This document shows positions 1 to 9,105 of a stretch of DNA of 64,000 nt, piece by piece. Positions within the stretch are counted from its first letter, which is position 1. Each line of letters starts with the position of its first letter. The notes under the pieces are model-generated. The model saw only the letters and a list, made by a program, of their open reading frames with translations, ran no database searches and was not told the DNA's origin. The stretch is from JACJYC01 sp964558465 (GTDB lineage Bacteria; Bacteroidota; Bacteroidia; Chitinophagales; Saprospiraceae). The stretch covers positions 5,464-69,463 of the forward strand of contig CAZLEF010000033.1 in the NCBI GenBank assembly GCA_964558465.1, given 5' to 3'. The translations under genes were made by a program, and so were the position numbers.

Positions 1-241
1 ATGAAAAGGCTGCAGTGAACAAGGCCGCTCCTCCGATCAACAGGATCAAAACCAGCGGAAGCGACACATTATTTCCAAGGTCGAAGCCCCATAATACAAA
101 AGCTTCCCATGCATTGGCGACGGGCATGAAAGCCTCGTTGATCCGGTCGTCGAGCCCTTCGGGCCGGGGAGAATCCTGGTTCCATCCGGCGCACGGCAAA
201 AGAGCAAAAAAGCACAAAAACAATAAACATTTCTTCATCAT
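1..241 (-). CDS. AGCS-family sodium:alanine/glycine symporter, N-terminal part (continues past left edge)
   Basis: Reading the minus strand from an ATG-ATG pair at 241/238 gives about 80 codons that run off the left edge. The product starts with a signal-like segment (MMKKCLLFLCFFALLPCAG). A short acidic linker and the start of a membrane helix (PLVLILLIGGAALFT) follow. The same arrangement, with strong residue similarity, forms the N-terminus of the complete symporter at 427-2037, so this is a tandem paralogue. AGCS proteins import alanine or glycine with sodium. The exported N-terminal extension ahead of the first helix is shared by both copies. A bidirectional hairpin (354-395) lies between them. 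Function is by analogy to the neighbour; the rest of the gene is not visible. Confidence 0.8.
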   Translation of the reverse strand, partial: MMKKCLLFLCFFALLPCAGWNQDSPRPEGLDDRINEAFMPVANAWEAFVLWGFDLGNNVSLPLVLILLIGGAALFTAAFS

Positions 242-353
242 TCATTCCGGTTTTCAAATATTCTGTACAGGTTTTCGCGCTTAAAATATGGCCTTATGGC
301 TTTTTAGCCAAATTTTGCGGCGATAAATTGCCTGGCGCGGGCAGAACAGAGAT

Positions 354-395
354 AAAAAAATCCCCGGAAACGTCAGGCGCTTCCGGGGATTTTTT
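354..395 (-). terminator. Rho-independent terminator, bidirectional in form
   Basis: Arms TCCCCGGAA and TTCCGGGGA flank a short loop, with a run of A on the left and of T on the right, so the hairpin is followed by U residues on either strand. It lies 32 bases past the stop of the minus-strand symporter ending at 427 and should end that transcript before the paralogue that starts at 241. Confidence 0.85.
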
Positions 396-426
396 CGTTT
401 GACAACCGGTAATCCGGCCCGAAAAA

Positions 427-2037
427 TCAGGTTTTTGACTTTCTGATCGCCTCAAGGTATTTGTTGAGCTCTTCCCGTACTTTGGGGAACAGCAGGATCA
501 GGCCGATCATATTCGGGAATACCAGGGCCAGGATCATGGCGTCGGAAAAACGGATCACCGCATCCAGGGTAGCGGCAGCCCCCAATACGATGAAAACCAG
601 GAACAAGCCTTTGAAAATCAGTTCATTGGTTTTACTTCTGCCAAACAGGTAAAGCCAGGATTGCAAACCGTAATAAGACCAGGAGATGAGCGTGGAAAAA
701 GCAAACAGGAAAATGGCGATGGTCAACGCATAGGAAGAGCCTGGCAGCGTTGATTCAAACGCCTGTGAGGTCAGATCAACCCCGTTGAGCTGGTCCGGGT
801 TGAGGTAACTGCCGGTAATGATAATGACCAATGCCGTCATCGTACAGATCACAACCGTATCGATGAAAGGCTCCAGGAGGGCTACTATGCCTTCACTGGC
901 CGGGAACTTGGTTTCTACGGCAGAGTGGGCAATGGCTGCCGAACCCGCGCCGGCCTCGTTGGAGAATGCCGCCCTGCGAAAACCGGTCAGCAACACGCCG
1001 ACAAACCCGCCTGCCACCGCAGTTGGACTGAACGCCTCGGTGAAGATCAGACTGAATGCATGGCCGACAGATCCGAAATTCATGAATATGATGACCAAAG
1101 ACGCTGCTATATACAGAACTGCCATAAATGGCACCATCTTGTCCGTTACATTGGCAATTCTTTTGATGCCGCCGATGATCACAAGGCCGGTTAAAAAGGC
1201 CAGGATAAGCCCCAGAACCGTTCCGGCGGCGCCGGATTGGATGCCGAACTGGGTGATGACCTGCGCGGTGGCCTGGTTGGCCTGGAACATATTGCCGCCG
1301 CCGAAAGACGCCCCGACACAAAGTACTGCAAAAAGTCCGGCCAGAATTTTGCCGAACCCGGGCATGCCGATTTCTTTTAAACCTTTGGAAAGGTAATACA
1401 TGGGGCCGCCGTACACCGTGCCGTCGGGGCCGATATCGCGGTATTTGACGCCCAGCGTACATTCTACAAATTTGGAGGACATGCCGAGCAGGCCGGCCAG
1501 GATCATCCAGAAGGTTGCGCCCGGGCCACCCACGACCATAGCAACCGCTACCCCGCCGATATTGCCCATACCCACTGTGCCGGAAACGGCCGTTGCCAGA
1601 GCCTGGAAATGGCTTACTTCGCCGATATGGTTTTCGCCTTTTGCAGTACCGATGATGTCACCCTCCAGGTCATGAACCAGATCGTGCGCATGGGGGTTTT
1701 TTTTGACCACACCTTCAATAGCATCGTATTTGCCCTGAACCACTTTCAGGGCTAATCCGAACCTGCGGATGTTTACAAAGGAAAAGGCTATGGTGAATAA
1801 AGTGGCGCCTCCGATCAGGAGGATAAGTACCAGGGGTATGCTGACATGTTCATTCAACTGAAACCCCCACAAAACAATGCTTTCCCATGCACTGGCCACC
1901 GGCTCGAAAGCGGCGTTGATCTTTTCATCCAATCCCATGGGAGGAGGGACCGCCGTGCTGTCCCGGGCGGCTTCCTGCGCCCAACTTAGATAGGGTAGAA
2001 TGGATAGGAATAAAAATGACAGTAGCGGTTTCTTCAT
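427..2037 (-). CDS. AGCS-family sodium:alanine/glycine symporter
   Basis: A 536-residue inner-membrane carrier of the alanine or glycine:cation symporter family, importing small neutral amino acids with sodium. The conserved SGTVGMGNIGGVA and GGPGATFWM stretches (roughly residues 150-180) and the many hydrophobic helices identify it. The first in-frame start is TTG at 2043; I chose ATG at 2037 because it begins a good signal peptide (MKKPLLSFLFLSILPYLSWA). About 40 residues of linker precede the first transporter helix, so the mature N-terminus is probably outside the cytoplasmic membrane. That extension is not part of the classic AGCS core and is also present in the adjacent paralogue at 1-241. 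A terminator follows at 354-395. Confidence 0.92.
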   Translation of the reverse strand: MKKPLLSFLFLSILPYLSWAQEAARDSTAVPPPMGLDEKINAAFEPVASAWESIVLWGFQLNEHVSIPLVLILLIGGATLFTIAFSFVNIRRFGLALKVVQGKYDAIEGVVKKNPHAHDLVHDLEGDIIGTAKGENHIGEVSHFQALATAVSGTVGMGNIGGVAVAMVVGGPGATFWMILAGLLGMSSKFVECTLGVKYRDIGPDGTVYGGPMYYLSKGLKEIGMPGFGKILAGLFAVLCVGASFGGGNMFQANQATAQVITQFGIQSGAAGTVLGLILAFLTGLVIIGGIKRIANVTDKMVPFMAVLYIAASLVIIFMNFGSVGHAFSLIFTEAFSPTAVAGGFVGVLLTGFRRAAFSNEAGAGSAAIAHSAVETKFPASEGIVALLEPFIDTVVICTMTALVIIITGSYLNPDQLNGVDLTSQAFESTLPGSSYALTIAIFLFAFSTLISWSYYGLQSWLYLFGRSKTNELIFKGLFLVFIVLGAAATLDAVIRFSDAMILALVFPNMIGLILLFPKVREELNKYLEAIRKSKT

Positions 2038-2132
2038 AGTCAATTAAGGTTTTCAAATGTTAGGTGAACTAAAATCGGGCTGTAAGGTATTTTTTTATTA
2101 TCATTCTGGCAAATTACCAGGCTTTAAAATAC

Positions 2133-2140
2133 TAAATTTG
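2133..2140 (+). promoter_or_regulatory. Bacteroidota -7 promoter element TAAATTTG
   Basis: Matches the TAnnTTTG element used by the Bacteroidota primary sigma factor. It sits 49 bases before the proposed TTG start of the ECF sigma gene. No clear -33 TTG is visible at the usual spacing. Confidence 0.45.
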
Positions 2141-2189
2141 GCCGCTCCATTGCCCCGGTGGCTGGATATTCAGATCAAATTGCATCATT

Positions 2190-2741
2190 TTGGATCCGCA
2201 TCAACCTGAAATCTCATGGAATGACCTGTTTGAAAAAGACCCCGATGAAGCGATCGGGCAGCTTTTCCGGACTTGTTATCCCATGGTTTGCCAGGCCGCC
2301 CTGCGGATAATCCCCGACGAAAATACGGCCGAAGACCTGGCCCAGGAAGTGTTTTTTGAGCTGTGGAAACGAAAACAGGTCCTGAATATCAATACATCCA
2401 TTCAGGCGTACCTGCGGCGGGCCGTGGTGAATAAAGCACTCAACTACCTGAGAGACAATCGTTTGATTCCGGTTGAGGAAGACCAGATGATCAACGCCCC
2501 CGGGTTGAGGACCGACATGGATCATACCGCCCTGGAAACCCGGGAACTGGGAGAACTCATCCGGCAATCCATTGATCGCCTGCCCGAACGCTGCCGGCTG
2601 GTGTTTACCCTGAGCCGGTATGAGGAGTTCTCCTACCAGGAAATTGCCGACAAAATGGGGATATCGGTCAAAACCGTAGAAAACCAGATGACCAAGGCGC
2701 TCAGGGCGCTCAGGGAGGATTTGGGGCCTTATTTGGGGTGA
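2190..2741 (+). CDS. ECF RNA polymerase sigma-70 factor, Bacteroidota FecI-like
   Basis: A 183-residue sigma factor. Region 2 is the AEDLAQEVFFELWKRK segment near residues 47-65. Region 4 is the C-terminal helix-turn-helix (YQEIADKMGISVKTVENQM, about residues 145-165). The start is probably TTG at 2190, since no in-frame ATG lies close upstream and region 2 leaves little room for a later start. Sigma factors of this type are held by a FecR-like membrane anti-sigma, and one is encoded 315 bases downstream. In Bacteroidota such pairs usually control a SusC/SusD-type uptake locus, but none follows here. The TGA stop lies inside the first copy of a GTGAGAG tandem array. Confidence 0.92.
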   Translation: MDPHQPEISWNDLFEKDPDEAIGQLFRTCYPMVCQAALRIIPDENTAEDLAQEVFFELWKRKQVLNINTSIQAYLRRAVVNKALNYLRDNRLIPVEEDQMINAPGLRTDMDHTALETRELGELIRQSIDRLPERCRLVFTLSRYEEFSYQEIADKMGISVKTVENQMTKALRALREDLGPYLG

Positions 2742-2812
2742 GAGGGTGAGAGATGTGAGAGGGTGAGAGATGTGAGAGGGTGAGAGATGTGAGAGGGGTG
2801 AGAGATGTGGGA
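2736..2812. repeat. GTGAGAG-type tandem array overlapping the sigma-factor stop codon
   Basis: About five imperfect units alternating GTGAGAGG and GTGAGAGAT run from inside the last codons of the sigma gene to 2812. The same GTGAGAGGG motif forms arrays at 41487-41591 and 49634-49705, always in the same orientation. Confidence 0.9.
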
Positions 2813-2840
2813 TTTATCATCCGGCCTGAGGCGCAAATGG

Positions 2841-2945
2841 TGGGCGGACTGCCGGGCTGAACTTCGACTTCGCTCAGTTCCCGGAGACTGCCAACTGCAG
2901 ACTGCCAACTGCCAACTGCCAGACTGCCAGACTGCCAGACTGAAG
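2841..2945. repeat. Composite repeat: palindromic core plus CTGCCAACTG/CCAGACTG array
   Basis: The core at 2857-2890 pairs GAAC-TTCGACTTCGCTCA-GTTC and its flanking CCGG. Tandem CTGCCAACTG and then CCAGACTG units follow. The 34-base core recurs as an exact reverse complement at 37630-37663, and CTGCCAACTG units recur at 9106-9228, 17800-17835 and 48302-48511. With the preceding array it fills the 315 bases between sigma factor and anti-sigma; I see no gene there. Confidence 0.85.
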
Positions 2946-3056
2946 AGGATGCGTTTTGTCGGGGCCAAGTCAAATCGGAACAGATCTTATAAAATGATCG
3001 GGGCAGGGTAGGGGGAATAGGGGGGGCCGGTGTCAAAAAAGCGAATAAACGGTTAA

Positions 3057-4076
3057 ATGGAACTAGAGAAAGGCATAGAATTGTGGCATAAAAGGCGAAA
3101 CGGGCAGTTGAACCCCGAAGAGCAATCCCTGCTGGATCAATGGATGTCGGCAGGAGAGGGGCGCCGTGTTGCTGCCGAGCTGGACCGGCTATTCGCATCA
3201 TCCGAAGGTTATCGAACGGATTTTCAGCCTGATATCGAAAAGGGGCTCGATAAACTCCGGCAGCGGATCGAGACCCACAAAAGAGAAACAGCCTCGCCAA
3301 AAGTCATCCCTATGCCCCCCAAAACCAGGCGATCCTGGTTGGTTGCAGCGGCCAGTGTTGCCATTCTGTTAAGTATCGGCCTGACCTTTTTGTGGTGGCG
3401 GCCTTTCAACGGGCAGGAAATGGTAACGGTTTCCACAAACCCCGGCGACACCCTGCGCCTGGGTTTGCCGGATGGGTCTCTGGTCGTTCTGAACGAAAAT
3501 TCGACTTTTTCCTACCCCTCCGACTTCGGAAAGGCCCGCAACCGGATCGTCCGCTTGGAAGGAGAGGCATTTTTTGAGGTGGAACCGGATGCCCTGCGAC
3601 CCTTTGAAGTGCATTCTCAACTTGCAAACGTGGTTGTTTTAGGTACAAAATTCAATTTCAGGTCTGTTTCCCCGGAAAAAAATGCAGTGGTGGAGGTGGA
3701 AGAAGGGAAAGTGGCATTGACGCCGGCGGGGAGCAGCCAAAAACTTGAGCTCGCAGCGGGCGAACAAGGAGTTTTTGATCCCGACGCCGCCCGCCTCGCC
3801 TCTTATAACCCCAAAGCGCTCAACGGCGCTTACTGGCGCCACCAGGTATTGAGATTGCGGGAACATTCCCTTCTGGAAACCACCCTGTTGATCCAACGTC
3901 ATTTTGGCGTACAAATCAATATCGACGCTATTGCTTACCCAAACTGCACGCTCTCTCTGAACATCGATCAAAAACAACCTGAAGAAGCGGTCGACGCCAT
4001 CGCCGCCGTTTTCGGGGCTAAAGTAAAAAAACTAAACCCCAGATCTTTTTTGTTGGAAGGCGGGAATTGCCGGTAG
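3057..4076 (+). CDS. FecR-family anti-sigma factor with DUF4974-like C-terminus
   Basis: A 339-residue inner-membrane regulator, the likely partner of the ECF sigma factor upstream. The cytosolic N-terminus (residues 1-95) would bind the sigma factor. One membrane helix follows (SWLVAAASVAILLSIGLTF, about 97-118). The periplasmic FecR domain has the typical DTLRLGLPDGSLVVLNENS strand pattern near residue 130. The last 70 residues resemble the STN-like DUF4974 domain that contacts the plug or signalling domain of a TonB-dependent receptor. No receptor gene is adjacent. It converges on the gene ending at 4161, with tandem repeats in the gap. Confidence 0.9.
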   Translation: MELEKGIELWHKRRNGQLNPEEQSLLDQWMSAGEGRRVAAELDRLFASSEGYRTDFQPDIEKGLDKLRQRIETHKRETASPKVIPMPPKTRRSWLVAAASVAILLSIGLTFLWWRPFNGQEMVTVSTNPGDTLRLGLPDGSLVVLNENSTFSYPSDFGKARNRIVRLEGEAFFEVEPDALRPFEVHSQLANVVVLGTKFNFRSVSPEKNAVVEVEEGKVALTPAGSSQKLELAAGEQGVFDPDAARLASYNPKALNGAYWRHQVLRLREHSLLETTLLIQRHFGVQINIDAIAYPNCTLSLNIDQKQPEEAVDAIAAVFGAKVKKLNPRSFLLEGGNCR

Positions 4077-4084
4077 GAGGTAAC

Positions 4085-4160
4085 GGAAATTGATACGATT
4101 GATACGATTGGTTCGATTGATTCAAATCAACAAATCAACAAATCAACAAATCAACAACAA
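4085..4160. repeat. Tandem repeats GATACGATT and AAATCAAC between convergent genes
   Basis: Units TTGATACGA/TTGGTTCGA come first, followed by four copies of the 8-mer CAAATCAA up to the stop of the minus-strand gene at 4161. The first units are reverse complements of those at 5420-5514. The 8-mer is the reverse complement of the TTTGTTGA array at 43401-43440. Confidence 0.85.
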
Positions 4161-4739
4161 TTAAGAAAGCATCAGCACCAGCGCAATCAGCAGCAGAACA
4201 ATAAAGGAAACCAGGATAAAAAACTGGTTGTTGTTCTGGTGTTTCCGGAAAAGCAGTTGGGTAGCCTCATACCAGTCGAGTTTTTTGGCATGCGCTTCCT
4301 TGATCAGAAAAAAATACTGGCTTTCCTTGAGTTGGGCCAGTTTCTTGGGGTTAGCCAGCAGCTTGAGGATAAAAAACTCGTCATCCAGGTAAGCCAGTTC
4401 GTATACCTTGGCTTCCGGAGTATCATCCTCTTCGTTCACTTTCCTGCCCAGCATGAATTTATTGCCGGCATACCGCCACTGACCCATAAAAAATTCCCCG
4501 TCAGATGAACGGATGTATTCGCCCTCCGGATTAAAAATATGCATGACCAACTCATGGAAATTCGGGTCGTCGCGAAGTTCGATCCATTGTTTTTTAACAT
4601 AAAAATTCTCTTCGCGCAGGTCTTCGCTATGGGGTTTCACCACTTTGATAACCTGATCCATCACCTGATCGAGCGTTTGCCCGTCCGGCGCCGCCGGGTT
4701 GAAGTTTTCGGCTATGCGGTCAAGAAATTTGCCTTCCAA
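4161..4739 (-). CDS. Hypothetical tail-anchored membrane protein
   Basis: 192 residues with no family that I recognise. The first 165 residues are soluble and acidic, with several aromatic-rich strands (FFMGQWRYAGNKFMLG near residue 85). The C-terminus is one membrane helix (FILVSFIVLLLIALVLML), so the protein is probably anchored by its tail with the bulk in the cytosol. No in-frame ATG exists before residue 25, and an upstream TAA limits the reading frame, so TTG at 4739 is the likely start. A TAAATTTG promoter element lies at 4768-4775 on the minus strand. The stop codon abuts the tandem repeat ending at 4160. Confidence 0.75.
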   Translation of the reverse strand: MEGKFLDRIAENFNPAAPDGQTLDQVMDQVIKVVKPHSEDLREENFYVKKQWIELRDDPNFHELVMHIFNPEGEYIRSSDGEFFMGQWRYAGNKFMLGRKVNEEDDTPEAKVYELAYLDDEFFILKLLANPKKLAQLKESQYFFLIKEAHAKKLDWYEATQLLFRKHQNNNQFFILVSFIVLLLIALVLMLS

Positions 4740-4767
4740 ATCCGTGGATGCATTTGGTTAATGGAGC

Positions 4768-4775
4768 CAAATTTA
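4768..4775 (-). promoter_or_regulatory. -7 element TAAATTTG (minus strand)
   Basis: It lies 29 bases upstream of the TTG start at 4739, reading TAAATTTG on the minus strand, which gives a short leader. Confidence 0.45.
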
Positions 4776-4796
4776 AACCAAAAATCGGAATAAATC

Positions 4797-5270
4797 CTAG
4801 GAATTCTGCTGCACCCGCTTGCCGAAGTACTTTTTAGCCACGATCAGCAACCCAAACGACTCGCAGTCTTCCTTGGTTTGTTTGGCGTGGTGCGCCCCAT
4901 GCGCCCGCAGGATACCCCGGGAATATTTGCTGTCCAGTTGCCTGAACCACTTGAACCGGCGGTGGATGTACACATCATGGATGAGGAAATAGATCAGGCC
5001 GTAAATGGAGATGCCGACCCCTACAAAAAACAACCAGAAATGCGGCGTGACCGCTCCTGCAATGTAACAGGCCATGCTTGGAATGGCAAAAACGAGGAAA
5101 AACAGGTCGTTCTTCTCAAAAAAGCCGTGTTTCTCGTGGTGCGGCTTGTGATGGTCCTCATGCCAGATCCAAAGGACCCCATGCATGATGTACTTGTGGG
5201 CAAACCAGGCCACAAACTCCATCGCAGCGACGGAGGCCAGGGTGACGAAGGTATAGAAAAGTATGTTCAT
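4797..5270 (-). CDS. crtZ: Beta-carotene hydroxylase / fatty acid hydroxylase superfamily
   Basis: 157 residues with the four histidine clusters of the CrtZ-type di-iron hydroxylases: HKYIMH (about 25-30), HEDHHKPHH (38-46), HDVYIHRRF (about 108-115) and HGAHHAKQ (about 129-135). They lie among hydrophobic helices. CrtZ hydroxylates the 3 and 3' positions of beta-carotene to give zeaxanthin in the membrane, and the length fits. No other carotenoid genes are in the window, so the substrate is assigned from family resemblance only. ATG at 5270 starts at the first helix. A GTTTGGA array and palindrome lie upstream at 5287-5352. Confidence 0.88.
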   Translation of the reverse strand: MNILFYTFVTLASVAAMEFVAWFAHKYIMHGVLWIWHEDHHKPHHEKHGFFEKNDLFFLVFAIPSMACYIAGAVTPHFWLFFVGVGISIYGLIYFLIHDVYIHRRFKWFRQLDSKYSRGILRAHGAHHAKQTKEDCESFGLLIVAKKYFGKRVQQNS

Positions 5271-5286
5271 AATGCGGTTTTAATAG

Positions 5287-5352
5287 TTTGGAGTTTGGGG
5301 TTTGGAGTTTGGAGTTTGGAGTTTGGCCCGCCTACGCCGAAGCTGCGGCGGG
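5287..5352. repeat. GTTTGGA tandem array with palindromic core
   Basis: Five or six GTTTGGA/GTTTGGG 7-mers (5287-5326) run directly into a hairpin with arms CCCGCC and GGCGGG (5327-5352). GTTTGGGGTT follows. A related array is at 62208-62250. Confidence 0.85.
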
Positions 5353-5419
5353 TAAAGGTTTGGGGTTGTTCATGGGGTGGAAATTTATACTTCAAACAAT
5401 CAAGCTTTAAAAAGGTTTT

Positions 5420-5514
5420 TAATCCAATCAATCGAACCAATCGAACCCCCGCCCGGTCTGGCCCGGTCGGGTAAAAATCGAACCAATCGAACCAATCGTA
5501 TCAATCGAACCAAT
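5420..5514. repeat. AATCGAACC tandem array around a CCGGGC-rich core, at the 3' end of mtnA
   Basis: Units CAATCGAAC/CAATCGTAT lie on both sides of a GC-rich core (about 5447-5472, repeated CCCGGTC). The array ends a few bases before the mtnA stop at 5520. Its units are the reverse complement of those at 4085-4120. Confidence 0.8.
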
Positions 5515-5519
5515 ATTCA

Positions 5520-6623
<1,104 letters not shown>

Positions 6624-6641
6624 GGATTGGGTGGATTTTTC

Positions 6642-6682
6642 TCTTACCGATCCGATCGCTCAAAGCGATCGGATCGGTAAGA
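6642..6682. repeat. Perfect hairpin with 19-base arms, copy 1
   Basis: Arms TCTTACCGATCCGATCGCT and its exact complement with loop CAA; T-rich and A-rich bases flank it on both sides, as in a bidirectional terminator. It lies in the divergent gap 5' of mtnA, where no gene ends. Copy 2 is at 6805-6845. Confidence 0.95.
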
Positions 6683-6804
6683 AAAACCTTTGACTGGTGT
6701 GTTCGTATATTTCAAAATACCGAATTATGAGAAAACAGTTTTTGGAAATCCCAAAAATAAATAACTATGCCTAAAGTTCAGAAGGTATTATCCAGGTAAA
6801 GTAA

Positions 6805-6845
6805 GCCCACCGATCCGATCGCTCCAAGCGATCGGATCGGTGGGC
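6805..6845. repeat. Perfect hairpin with 19-base arms, copy 2
   Basis: The inner 14 bases of each arm equal copy 1 (CCGATCCGATCGCT); the outer five are GCCCA/TGGGC instead of TCTTA/TAAGA, changed on both sides so pairing is kept. The loop is CCA. No gene lies between the two copies. Confidence 0.95.
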
Positions 6846-6916
6846 GGCAACAACCATACCCCCCCGAACGTTTAACAAAGAACCTGGGCAAATGCAGACA
6901 TCGAACCAGGGGGTAC

Positions 6917-7609
6917 ATGCCTTATTCCATCAGGATGACAAACAGACAATCTTTACAAATCAGCATTTCTGAAGCGGCCGGCAGCGTTTCCGGCCTGTTG
7001 CTGCTGCCGGATGACGCCTTTGCCCTGATGGCGCTGAGCCACGGCGCCGGCGCCGGAATGGAACACCCTTTTATGGAATCGCTGGCGCAGCGCCTGGCCG
7101 CGCACCGGATAGCCACCCTGAGGTTCAACTTCCCCTACATGGAAAAAGGAGGCGGCGCCCCCGACCGGCCCCCGGTCGCTCATGCAGCTATCCAGGCTGC
7201 GGTACAAAAAGCCGCAGATTACGCCAAAGGCCTGCCACTGCTGGCCGGCGGAAAATCATTCGGCGGCCGCATGACTTCCCAACTCGCCGCCGCCGGCGGT
7301 CTGGAACAGGTCCGTGGGATCGTCTATTACGGCTTTCCTTTGCACCCGGCCGGCCAACCGGGTACGGACAGGGCCGCCCATCTGGCGGCGGTGAAAATCC
7401 CCCAATTGTTCCTGCAAGGGACCCGCGATACCCTGGCTCAAATCGACCTGATCGAAGCCGTCTGTAATCAATTGGACGGAGCGCGCCTGGTAATAGTCGA
7501 GGGCGCCGACCACTCGTTCAAAACCCTGAAACGATCGGGGATCACCCATGAAGAAGCCATAGAACGCCTGGCCGTGGAAACGGCTGCTTTTGCGGCAGGG
7601 CTTTCCTGA
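6917..7609 (+). CDS. KANL3/Tex30-type alpha/beta hydrolase
   Basis: 230 residues of a small alpha/beta hydrolase resembling the KANL3/Tex30 or dienelactone-like branch. Visible are LMALSHGAGAGMEHPFM (oxyanion-side loop, about 35-50), the nucleophile elbow GGKSFGGRM near residue 112, an aspartate in LQGTRDTLAQ (about 165) and the histidine in EGADHSFKTL (about 195). The serine-aspartate-histidine order fits a hydrolase; the substrate is unknown. ATG 6917 was taken, but ATG at 6935 (MTNRQSLQ) is also possible. The gene is divergent from mtnA. A short GGCGCC-type hairpin lies directly after the stop. Confidence 0.82.
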   Translation: MPYSIRMTNRQSLQISISEAAGSVSGLLLLPDDAFALMALSHGAGAGMEHPFMESLAQRLAAHRIATLRFNFPYMEKGGGAPDRPPVAHAAIQAAVQKAADYAKGLPLLAGGKSFGGRMTSQLAAAGGLEQVRGIVYYGFPLHPAGQPGTDRAAHLAAVKIPQLFLQGTRDTLAQIDLIEAVCNQLDGARLVIVEGADHSFKTLKRSGITHEEAIERLAVETAAFAAGLS

Positions 7610-7716
7610 GGCGCCCGGCGCCTGGCGATCCAAATACTTCCACACCCTCCTTTTCCGTTAATTCTCCGTTCATATGTTCCCTTTTCCGTATTTTTAACGC
7701 ATAAAAAATCTACCCA

Positions 7717-9102
7717 ATGATGCAAAAATGGTTACTCAGTCTATCCCTCGCGATGGCGCTGAACGGCGTACAAGCCCAATCCTCCCGGGAAACGGATACT
7801 GAAACGGCGTTCACCCATGTCAATGTTCTGCCGATGAATGGCGGTCAGACCTTGCTCGAAAACCAGACGGTGATCGTCAAAAAAGGCAAGATCGCCAAAA
7901 TCGGACCGGCCGATAAGGTGAAACCGGGCAAAAAAGCCGTCATTATCGACGGTAAGGGCAAATACCTCCTGCCCGGACTGGCGGAAATGCACGCCCATAT
8001 CCCGACTCCCGAAGGCGCCGACGATGCGCTGGTGAAAGAAACCCTGTTCCTCTATCTGTCCAACGGCGTGACCACCATCCGGGGCATGCTCGGGGCGCCC
8101 TACCACCTGGAACTGAGAAAAATGGCCGAAACCGGGCAGGTACTTAGTCCACGCATCTTCACCTCCAGCCCTTCCATTAACGGCAACTCGGTCACCACCC
8201 CGGAAGAGGCCCGGCAAAAGGTGACGCAGTACAAAAAAGACGGCTACGACTTCCTGAAAATCCACCCGGGCGTCAAACTGGAAGTGTTCGACGAAGTGGT
8301 CCGCACTGCCAATAGCGTGGGCATCCCGTTTGCCGGCCACGTGCCGGCACAGGTGGGCATCCGCCATGCCCTGGAATCGGGTTACGCTTCAGTAGATCAT
8401 ATCGACGGGTACGTCGAAGGGCTCGTGCCGGAAGCCGTCCGCAACAGCACCGAAAACTGGGGCTTTTTTGGGTATAACCTGGCCAACAAAATCGACGAAC
8501 AGGCCATCCCCGAACTCTCCGGCCTTACCAAAGGCAAAGGGGTTTGGGTGGTGCCGACCCAAAGTTTGTTCACCCGCTGGTTCTCGCCCGAAGACCCCAA
8601 TGCGCTGGGCGCCGAACCGGAAATGAAGTACATGCCGCCCAAAACGATCTTCCAGTGGCGCCAGAGCAAGGCCGGCCTGATCAATAACCCGGAATACAAT
8701 GAGGCGCAATGGAAGACGTTCATCGCCGTGCGCCAGAAAATGCTGCGCGCGCTGAACCGCACAGGTGTCGGCCTCCTGCTCGGCTCCGACGCGCCCCAGG
8801 TGTTCAACGTGCCGGGTTTTTCACTGCGCCATGAGGTGAAGTCGCTGCAGGAAGCCGGCCTCCCGGTCGATGTCATCCTGGAAAGCGGTACGGCCAATCC
8901 GGCCCGGTATTTCGGCCAATCGGGCCAGTTCGGCGCCGTCGTAGTGGGCGCTTCCGCCGACCTGATCCTGGCCGACGGCAACCCGATGGAAAACCTGGAT
9001 AACCTCTGGAAACAGTCCGGCGTCATGGTGCGCGGCCAATGGCTGACCCGGGAGTTTATTGCAGGGAGATTGGCGGAGATTGCAGCTAAGTATGCCCGGT
9101 GA
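7717..9102 (+). CDS. Exported amidohydrolase-family protein
   Basis: 461 residues. A signal peptide (MMQKWLLSLSLAMALNGVQAQ) sends it to the periplasm. The fold is the imidazolonepropionase-like amidohydrolase type: a composite beta domain at the N-terminus, the metal-binding LPGLAEMHAHI motif near residue 92, FAGHVPAQ and DHIDGYVE further on, a late aspartate in LLGSDAPQV (about 352), and the returning strand with SADLILADGNPMENL near the C-terminus. Such enzymes hydrolyse cyclic amides or peptides; the substrate cannot be read from the sequence. It converges on the gene ending at 9235, with an inverted composite repeat in between. Confidence 0.88.
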   Translation: MMQKWLLSLSLAMALNGVQAQSSRETDTETAFTHVNVLPMNGGQTLLENQTVIVKKGKIAKIGPADKVKPGKKAVIIDGKGKYLLPGLAEMHAHIPTPEGADDALVKETLFLYLSNGVTTIRGMLGAPYHLELRKMAETGQVLSPRIFTSSPSINGNSVTTPEEARQKVTQYKKDGYDFLKIHPGVKLEVFDEVVRTANSVGIPFAGHVPAQVGIRHALESGYASVDHIDGYVEGLVPEAVRNSTENWGFFGYNLANKIDEQAIPELSGLTKGKGVWVVPTQSLFTRWFSPEDPNALGAEPEMKYMPPKTIFQWRQSKAGLINNPEYNEAQWKTFIAVRQKMLRALNRTGVGLLLGSDAPQVFNVPGFSLRHEVKSLQEAGLPVDVILESGTANPARYFGQSGQFGAVVVGASADLILADGNPMENLDNLWKQSGVMVRGQWLTREFIAGRLAEIAAKYAR

Positions 9103-9105
9103 GTT

